10,408 nucleotides of DNA from Sulfuritalea sp. GTDB taxonomy: Bacteria; Pseudomonadota; Gammaproteobacteria; Burkholderiales; Rhodocyclaceae. Shown piece by piece: positions 5,339 through 10,408 of this stretch. The notes under the pieces were generated by a model. The model was given only the letters and a program-made list of their open reading frames with translations. It was not told the origin of the DNA and searched no databases. The number at the start of each line of letters is the position of its first letter. Positions within the stretch are counted from its first letter, which is position 1. The stretch spans positions 1-10,408 of the forward strand of contig JAIPCS010000119.1 in NCBI GenBank assembly GCA_021738105.1. Reading direction: 5' to 3'. Both the position numbers and the translations under genes were made by a program.

Positions 5339-6124
5339 ATGGATCTGAACTCACGTGTAAACGCCAGCAACCAACTCAAGACGGAGGCAATTGCTGATTC
5401 CCCTTCCCCGACCCAAGACATGCAGTCGCAGCGGGTCATGATCGAGGAAAGACTGCCCTTCACCGTCAAGATTGTTCGCAGTGAGGAGGATCTTGAAAAA
5501 GCCGTATCGATCCGGCAAACAGCCTACGAACGCCATATTCCGGAGTTGGCAGCGAAGCTGGACAAGCCCGAGCCCTACGACAACGAACCGGGCTCCGTGG
5601 TGCTTCTGGCGGAATCAAAACTCGACGGCTCACCGCTAGGCACGATGCGCATACAGACCAACCGCTTTCGCAAACTGGCATTGGAGGATTCGGTTCAGTT
5701 GCCTTCCTGGCTGCAGGGTAAGAGCCAGGCTGAAGCTACTCGGCTAGGGGTGATCAACAACCGCATGGGACGCTTGGTAAAGACAGCGATATTCAAGGCC
5801 TACTATCAGTATTGTCTGATTGACGAAATCGAATGGATGGTGATCGCTGCACGCTCACCGCTGGATAGGCAATATGAAGCCCTTATGTTTGTCGACGCAA
5901 TACCCGGAGGTGGTTTCACGCCTATGCGTCACGCGGGGAATATCCCGCATCGTGTATTGGCATTTAACAACCTGCTTGCAGAGCGCAATTGGCGTAAAGC
6001 GAATCACCCGTTGTACAGATTTGTATTTGAAACCAATCACGCTGAAATCGATTTGTGCGGAACCGCCGCCATGGGTGTGGTGGATCCACGGTTTCGTCCT
6101 TCGACATCGGTGGGCAAGAACTGA
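5339..6124 (+). CDS. N-acyl amino acid synthase-like acyltransferase (FeeM/LuxI fold)
   Basis: A 261-residue cytoplasmic protein resembling FeeM-type N-acyl amino acid synthases and the PEP-CTERM/exosortase-associated acyltransferases, which share the GNAT/LuxI acyl-homoserine-lactone-synthase fold and take acyl chains from acyl-ACP. Residues 1-38 look unstructured. The core starts with FTVKIVRSEEDLEKAVSIRQ (41-60), the usual opening of this fold, then VVLLAE (87-92) and GTMRI (101-105). EATRLGV (132-138) corresponds to the conserved E-x-x-R strand of LuxI/FeeM enzymes. The C-terminal half (IEWMVIAARSPLDRQYEALMF) forms the late strands and helix. ATG 5339 has GGAG at 5327-5330. The likely product is a long-chain acyl amino acid, amino acid unknown. 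No exosortase gene is in the window. A 7TM c-di-GMP enzyme gene follows after 57 nt. Confidence 0.8.
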   Translation: MDLNSRVNASNQLKTEAIADSPSPTQDMQSQRVMIEERLPFTVKIVRSEEDLEKAVSIRQTAYERHIPELAAKLDKPEPYDNEPGSVVLLAESKLDGSPLGTMRIQTNRFRKLALEDSVQLPSWLQGKSQAEATRLGVINNRMGRLVKTAIFKAYYQYCLIDEIEWMVIAARSPLDRQYEALMFVDAIPGGGFTPMRHAGNIPHRVLAFNNLLAERNWRKANHPLYRFVFETNHAEIDLCGTAAMGVVDPRFRPSTSVGKN

Positions 6125-6138
6125 AGTGAGGAACATTA

Positions 6139-6180
6139 GGCGGTAGAATCGCGGCTGGAAACAGCCGGGGTTCTACTGCC
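6139..6180 (+). promoter_or_regulatory. Long hairpin abutting the GTG start of the GGDEF-EAL gene
   Basis: GGCGGTAGAA (6139-6148) pairs with TTCTACTGCC (6171-6180) over 10 bp including one G-U. Inside, CGGCTG-GAAA-CAGCCG (6152-6167) forms a 6-bp stem with a GNRA-type tetraloop. The structure ends 1 nt before the GTG at 6182, so it could mask the start codon region of read-through transcripts from the acyltransferase gene, or act as a transcript end without a T-run. Its left arm contains a promoter -10 box. Confidence 0.5.
6144..6149 (+). promoter_or_regulatory. -10 box (TAGAAT) upstream of the GGDEF-EAL gene
   Basis: TAGAAT, in the context GGTAGAATCGCGG, matches the sigma-70 -10 consensus at five of six positions. 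Transcription would start near 6156, giving a leader of about 26 nt that starts inside the hairpin and so cannot form its outer stem. No clear -35 hexamer is found. Confidence 0.5.
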
Positions 6181-6181
6181 A

Positions 6182-9133
6182 GTGTTCGGGAAAACCAATA
6201 GCCAAAATCCCTCTGAATCAGGCATCAATGCAGTAGTCGATACGTTTCTGTACCGGCTTTCCGTATTTGGTGTGCCGCTTGTCATCGGCTTCGCGTCGCT
6301 GTTGGCATTTTTTCAGTTGCAGTATCAGTATGAACTTGCGGGCGCGAGTCTCCTCGAGTTCAGCGCTTTCGAACAAAAAGAGCCAGACCTGACACCGCAA
6401 GAGGCCTTGACGCGGGTGGTTGATCGCCCAAGGACGACCGGAATCGACACAAGCCTTTCTGAAAACCCTTTCTGGATCAGTTTCGTATTGCCGACGAATA
6501 CCCAGCCCGTAGTCGTCGAACTTCCCTCCCGCCACGCTTTGAATGCCGCCTGTTGGCGTGCAGACAATTTTCAGCCGCTGGGTTCGGCGGATCGGGTTAG
6601 AGCCGAGGGTGCCATGAAAGCCTCCAAAACAGGCTTTGCATTCGAGTTCGGTCCAGAAAAGGTATTGACGCGAGTGCTCTGCCGAGTCGGCCACGCGGGT
6701 CCAGGCCATATCGCGGTAACTCTTTGGCCTTCGGACCTGTTCGCTTTATCGAATCTCAAGTTCCACCGAAACTCGGGCCTGCTTGATGGTGGCCTGATTG
6801 TGCTGGCGATGTTCGTGTTGATGACGGCACTCGTCAGCCGCGAGTGGTTATATGTGCTGTTTGCTGCATGGCTGGTTGCCAATCTGCGAGTGGCGGCAAT
6901 CTCTGCTGGATGGGATACCCAGTGGCTGGAGCACGAGATTTCGCCGGATTGGATACTCCCGCTTCGCAAGTTCACTACGGCTAGTTACTACATGTTGACG
7001 ATTGTCTTATTCAGCAGACTCTTCGCCGACGATTTGCGACGCGTAAAGCAGATGCAATGGCTGAGGATTGCTCAATGGTCGTGTCTGCCCCTTCTGCTGG
7101 CCGCTGCAACTTTTCCCTATGCGAGTTTTCTTCCTCTGCTGTGGGTCTTTACGACGATTTCGACAACTGTGATCGTATTTCTCCTGGTCCGCATCCTGAT
7201 TGTGACGCGATCGAAAGTCGCAATCTGGTATGGAGCGGGCCTAGCTGTCGCATTGCTTGCGAGTCTCAACGAAGTCGTCGCAGCCGCTTTGGGATTTCGC
7301 ACTTTGATCGGCAATGTCAACAGCGTGACGGCGGCTATGGCGTCCAGTCTGCTTTCAGCATTGGCTATCGCCGAGCAGATGCGGCAGGAAAGGCATGAGC
7401 GCCGAAAAGCAGAGACCGCGCTACGCGATACCTATCAGGCGATACCGATAGGTCTGTTCTCACTGGATGAAACCGGGCGTATCGTTCAGAGCAATCCTGC
7501 CTACCGCAACATGCTAGAGAGTCAGCCTCACGATGCTGACCGCTGGCAGGAAGTTTTTGAAGAAGGCGCCTGGGAGAGGTTGAGGGCACTGGCCGACCGT
7601 CCTGATGACGAAGATATTGAAATAAAAAGCGTCGCTGACGGCGATGGCCGTCAGCGCTGCTTTCTGGTCAAGGCAACCAAGGTCAATGACCGGATAGAAG
7701 GATCGTTGCAGGAAATTACACTGCGCGTCGAGGCGACGGCAAAACTGCACTTTCTGGCCGATCACGATCCCCTGACCGGCGTTTTCAATCGGCGCGGCAT
7801 TGAAAAGAGCTTCGACGCAGCTAACCAGTCGCTTGCCGGTGGCACCACCATGGCGCTGGCCTACCTGGATCTCGATCGCTTCAAACTCATTAACGACTTG
7901 TTCGGGCATGTGGCCGGCGACATGGTGTTGCGCCAAGTTTGCGATCGGGTCAATCGACTGTTGGTCGAGGGCGAGATACTCGGCCGCGTTGGCGGTGATG
8001 AATTCGTGATCGTATTTCAGGGGGGTGCCATATATTCGGCGGCGGAATTGTGCCGTTCCCTGATCATGGAAATATCCAAGGAACCCTTCATCGAGGGCGA
8101 CCGTGCGTTTCAGGTGAAATGCTCTATCGGTCTGGTCGAGGTCACTCGTGGAACTCGGGAGGATGAAGCGGTTTCACTGGCTGACCGGGCCTGCCGCGAA
8201 GCCAAGACCGGGCATGAAGGCAATCTGGTGATCTATCAGCAGGACATGTCGGTGTTTGACGAGCACCGGGAGGAAATGCAGCTCATCCAGCGCCTCGACA
8301 AGCCTCAGCCGGAGGGGCTGTTCCTGGTGATGCAGCCGATCATGTCGCTGCGCGACCCGTATGGCTCGCTCAACTTTGAAGTGTTGCTGCGCATGCGCGA
8401 CAAGCACAACCAGATTCTGCCCGCCTGGAAGATCATCACCGCCGCCGAGCGCAACGGACGCATCGCAACCATCGACAAATGGGTGCTGACCACCACGCTG
8501 GAGTGGCTGCGCACTCATGCCGGGCATCTGAAAAAATCCAGCTATGTGTCGGTCAATTTAAGCGGCGGATCGCTCAACGACGAGAAGTTCATCGGCGATG
8601 CGTTTTCCATTCTGGCGCGCTACGGCAAAACCGTGGAAAGATTATGTATAGAGATTACCGAGAGCGTGGCGCTTCATGATCTGGCCAACACCCGGCATTT
8701 CATTGATGGCATCCGCAAATACGGCGCCAAGCTGGCGCTGGATGATTTTGGCGCCGGCTATACCTCGTTTTCCTATCTTCGCAGCCTGCCGGCGGACGCG
8801 CTGAAGATCGACGGCGCCTACGTCAAGGATTTGCTGGCCCATCCGGCGAATCAGGCCATTGTGCAGGCCATCGTCGATCTCACCCGCAATCTGGGCATGA
8901 TCAGCATTGCCGAATGGGTGGAAGATGTGCCAACGCTCGAAGCTCTCGCTGAAATGGGCGTCGACTACGCACAGGGTTATGTGATTTCACGCCCGTTGTC
9001 GCCCGAGCGGATACTGCTTTCCGTTTCTGCCGCAGACTGTATTCATGACGAGGCGACCGCCCGCTTTGTTCGCGGTGAGCTGGGCGAGATTCTGGCGCGG
9101 GCGAATCAGCCGGGGAATGGCCACTTTCATTAA
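6182..9133 (+). CDS. 7TMR-DISM sensor with PAS, GGDEF and EAL domains
   Basis: A 983-residue inner-membrane c-di-GMP enzyme. TM1 is at about 28-47, with a periplasmic sensor domain at 48-195. Seven helices follow (about 200-220, 222-243, 264-281, 297-318, 320-343, 349-374, 380-400), the 7TMR-DISM arrangement. A short coiled stretch (QERHERRKAETALRD) leads to a PAS domain at about 415-520. The GGDEF domain (525-690) starts DHDPLTG and has an intact GGDEF at 604-608, but no RxxD inhibitory site before it. The EAL domain (715-960) reads EVL at 733-735 and keeps N792, E824, D854-D855, K875, E911/E914 (AEWVE) and Q931, so phosphodiesterase activity is plausible and both activities may be present. 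No ATG is available: the frame is open only back to 6140, and GTG 6182 is the best start, with a weak GGGG at 6167-6170. Ligand unknown; the acyltransferase product is one candidate. Confidence 0.93.
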   Translation: MFGKTNSQNPSESGINAVVDTFLYRLSVFGVPLVIGFASLLAFFQLQYQYELAGASLLEFSAFEQKEPDLTPQEALTRVVDRPRTTGIDTSLSENPFWISFVLPTNTQPVVVELPSRHALNAACWRADNFQPLGSADRVRAEGAMKASKTGFAFEFGPEKVLTRVLCRVGHAGPGHIAVTLWPSDLFALSNLKFHRNSGLLDGGLIVLAMFVLMTALVSREWLYVLFAAWLVANLRVAAISAGWDTQWLEHEISPDWILPLRKFTTASYYMLTIVLFSRLFADDLRRVKQMQWLRIAQWSCLPLLLAAATFPYASFLPLLWVFTTISTTVIVFLLVRILIVTRSKVAIWYGAGLAVALLASLNEVVAAALGFRTLIGNVNSVTAAMASSLLSALAIAEQMRQERHERRKAETALRDTYQAIPIGLFSLDETGRIVQSNPAYRNMLESQPHDADRWQEVFEEGAWERLRALADRPDDEDIEIKSVADGDGRQRCFLVKATKVNDRIEGSLQEITLRVEATAKLHFLADHDPLTGVFNRRGIEKSFDAANQSLAGGTTMALAYLDLDRFKLINDLFGHVAGDMVLRQVCDRVNRLLVEGEILGRVGGDEFVIVFQGGAIYSAAELCRSLIMEISKEPFIEGDRAFQVKCSIGLVEVTRGTREDEAVSLADRACREAKTGHEGNLVIYQQDMSVFDEHREEMQLIQRLDKPQPEGLFLVMQPIMSLRDPYGSLNFEVLLRMRDKHNQILPAWKIITAAERNGRIATIDKWVLTTTLEWLRTHAGHLKKSSYVSVNLSGGSLNDEKFIGDAFSILARYGKTVERLCIEITESVALHDLANTRHFIDGIRKYGAKLALDDFGAGYTSFSYLRSLPADALKIDGAYVKDLLAHPANQAIVQAIVDLTRNLGMISIAEWVEDVPTLEALAEMGVDYAQGYVISRPLSPERILLSVSAADCIHDEATARFVRGELGEILARANQPGNGHFH

Positions 9134-9174
9134 TCTCTGATGCGCAGTATTGCAGCCCGCAAAGCTCACCGTAG

Positions 9175-9190
9175 AGGCTGGACACAGCCT
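9175..9190 (+). other. Hairpin downstream of the GGDEF-EAL gene
   Basis: AGGCTG-GACA-CAGCCT forms a 6-bp stem with a 4-nt loop 41 nt after the stop codon. A T5 run occurs only 13 nt later (9204-9208), so it is not a standard intrinsic terminator. Its core GGCTGGACACAGCC differs by one base from GGCTGGAAACAGCC at 6153-6166, just before the same gene. Confidence 0.4.
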
Positions 9191-9225
9191 TGGGTTCCGC
9201 GAATTTTTCAGCCTCGACCCCATGT

Positions 9226-9231
9226 CATAAT
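9226..9231 (+). promoter_or_regulatory. -10 box (CATAAT) abutting the CHASE2 gene start
   Basis: CATAAT matches the -10 consensus at five of six positions and ends only 6 nt before the ATG at 9238, so transcription from it would start at or next to the A of the start codon. No good -35 box is seen; the T-rich ATTTTT at 9203-9208 sits at a 17-nt spacing. Confidence 0.5.
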
Positions 9232-9237
9232 CAAGGC

Positions 9238-10408
9238 ATGCTCAGCACCTCCCGCAATATTCTGATTGGCTTCCTGCTGGTGTGCGCCGCCGCCTGGGGT
9301 CTGATGGGAACGCGCGGCCTGCGCTTTGCCGACCGATCGCTCTACGATGCGCAGGCCAGTTGGCTGCGTACCAACAAACCGACTGCGCTTACAAAGGATG
9401 TCGTGGTGATCGGCCTCGACGAAGCCGCCTACGAAACCATTCCCGAGCCAACGGCGCTTTGGCATGTTCATTTCAGTACCTTGCTGGCCGGGCTTTCTGC
9501 CGCCAATCCGGCCGTGGTTGGCCTGGCCATGCCGCTGCCGGTGCGTTCTTACGACTTTTTGATCAAGGATATCGACGCGACGCTGGTTTCAGGCATCTAT
9601 CTCTTGCGCAGCACGGCACCACTGGTCGTAGGCCAGCCGCTGGGTGTGGACAATCGCTTGCGTCCGATCGCCCCCGAATTGCTGAAAGCCATAGGCAAGG
9701 ATGCGGTGGCTTCGCTGGCCATCTGCGAAGATACCGATGGCACGGTGCGGCGCATCAATCAACGTCGCTGCCGACCCAAGGAAAGCCAAGTACCACTGGC
9801 CCTGGCCATGGCCAAGCATCTGGGCCGCGAAGGATCAATCTCCGGCATGATTGACTACAGCGTGGGTGGCGCCATCGAATACACGCCGGTGGGCACAGTC
9901 CTGGACTGGATCCACAAGGGCGAGCAGGAGAAGTTGCGACAATTGGTGCAGGGGCGCGCCGTGGTGGTGGCCAATCTGCTGCCAACCGAAACCCGCTACC
10001 GGCTGCCGGTGCCCCTGGCAGCGTGGGAACCGGGCAGCCGCACCGAACCTGGGGCCGTGGTGCACATCCAGGCACTGCGCTCACTGTTGGGGCGCGGACT
10101 GATTGAGCGTGCACCGGCAGATCTTTCACTGCTGCTGGCTGGCCTGGCTGCACTATTCTGGTTTGGTCGCAGCGGCTGGCCCAAAGCTTCTGCACTGGCA
10201 ATAGGCATCGTTGCGCTGGTTGCCGGTTCGACCTTCATGCTCTGGCATGGCAGCTATCTGCGTGTGGCAAATATTGTCATCATCATGCTGCTTGCCTATG
10301 TCGCGCGGCAGGGTTGGGATTTCGTCATGGAATTTCGCAAAAAGCAGACCTTGCGCACCATGTTTGCCGGCCATGTCAGCCCGCAGGTCATGCGTGCCTT
10401 GCTTGGCG
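9238..10408 (+). CDS. CHASE2-domain protein, probable class III adenylate/guanylate cyclase, 5' part
   Basis: An open frame runs from ATG 9238 to the last base without a stop; 390 residues are visible and the gene continues beyond the window. A signal-anchor helix is at about 8-24. A periplasmic CHASE2 sensor domain (about 30-275) has the typical DVVVIGLDEAAYETI strand at 53-67 and the NPAVVGLAMPLP segment. Three helices follow at about 297-312, 317-336 and 340-357. The last visible residues (EFRKKQTLRTMFAGHVSPQV) are the conserved lead-in to a class III cyclase catalytic domain in CHASE2 cyclases, but the catalytic residues themselves are not in view. A histidine kinase or another output is less likely. 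No proper Shine-Dalgarno precedes the ATG: AAGG at 9233-9236 is too close, which fits leaderless translation. TTG 9190 is an alternative but unlikely start. Confidence 0.85.
   Translation, partial: MLSTSRNILIGFLLVCAAAWGLMGTRGLRFADRSLYDAQASWLRTNKPTALTKDVVVIGLDEAAYETIPEPTALWHVHFSTLLAGLSAANPAVVGLAMPLPVRSYDFLIKDIDATLVSGIYLLRSTAPLVVGQPLGVDNRLRPIAPELLKAIGKDAVASLAICEDTDGTVRRINQRRCRPKESQVPLALAMAKHLGREGSISGMIDYSVGGAIEYTPVGTVLDWIHKGEQEKLRQLVQGRAVVVANLLPTETRYRLPVPLAAWEPGSRTEPGAVVHIQALRSLLGRGLIERAPADLSLLLAGLAALFWFGRSGWPKASALAIGIVALVAGSTFMLWHGSYLRVANIVIIMLLAYVARQGWDFVMEFRKKQTLRTMFAGHVSPQVMRALLG

Noticed and set aside
5078..5397. Overlapping short frames of 81 and 84 residues between acyP and the acyltransferase
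   Set aside because: No good ribosome sites, no recognisable motifs, and one runs into the acyltransferase coding region in the wrong frame.
7630..7657. CGCTGACGGCGATGGCCGTC-type inverted repeat inside the GGDEF-EAL gene
   Set aside because: It shares GGCGATGG with the dispersed repeat but lacks the rest of the core; it is ordinary coding sequence of the PAS region.

Overview
The window is GC-rich chromosomal DNA from a proteobacterium, most likely a betaproteobacterium. This is inferred from gene content, GC-biased codon use, TAYAAT/TAGAAT-type -10 boxes and palindromic ATTCCC-N8-GGGAAT repeats; no rRNA is present to settle it. All recognised genes lie on the + strand.

Left part (1-1738). 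The 3' end of a short-chain dehydrogenase (SDR) gene of the subgroup without the YxxxK motif is followed directly by a decapitated HigB-type toxin remnant and an intact HigA-type antitoxin. After it, about 0.9 kb without a protein gene is rich in structure. It holds a partial repeat unit, a complete 143-bp MITE-like element with 22-nt terminal inverted repeats, a scrambled palindrome remnant, a perfect 8+8 operator-like palindrome, and a probable small RNA ending in a textbook intrinsic terminator at 1418-1446 with a CTCCTCCTCC anti-Shine-Dalgarno motif. The MITE terminal sequence (consensus CCGTATCRCCAKCGCCGACT) recurs six times in the window, once in frame inside metG.

Middle (1739-5056). 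A three-helix membrane protein with a cyclic-nucleotide-binding domain is followed by metG (methionyl-tRNA synthetase with C-terminal tRNA-binding domain) and an acylphosphatase gene.

Right part (5339-10408). A FeeM/LuxI-fold N-acyl amino acid synthase-like gene lies 57 nt upstream of a 983-residue 7TMR-DISM/PAS/GGDEF/EAL protein with both catalytic motifs preserved. The window ends inside a CHASE2 protein, probably a class III nucleotide cyclase, which is open to the last base and may be translated from a leaderless mRNA.

The signalling genes suggest two themes: cyclic-nucleotide production and sensing (CHASE2 cyclase, membrane CNB protein), and an acyl-amino-acid synthase beside a membrane c-di-GMP enzyme, possibly a signal-maker/receptor pair. 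These functional links are inference from gene order and domains. The best candidates for something undescribed are the repeat family that entered metG, the small-RNA locus and the synthase/receptor pair.
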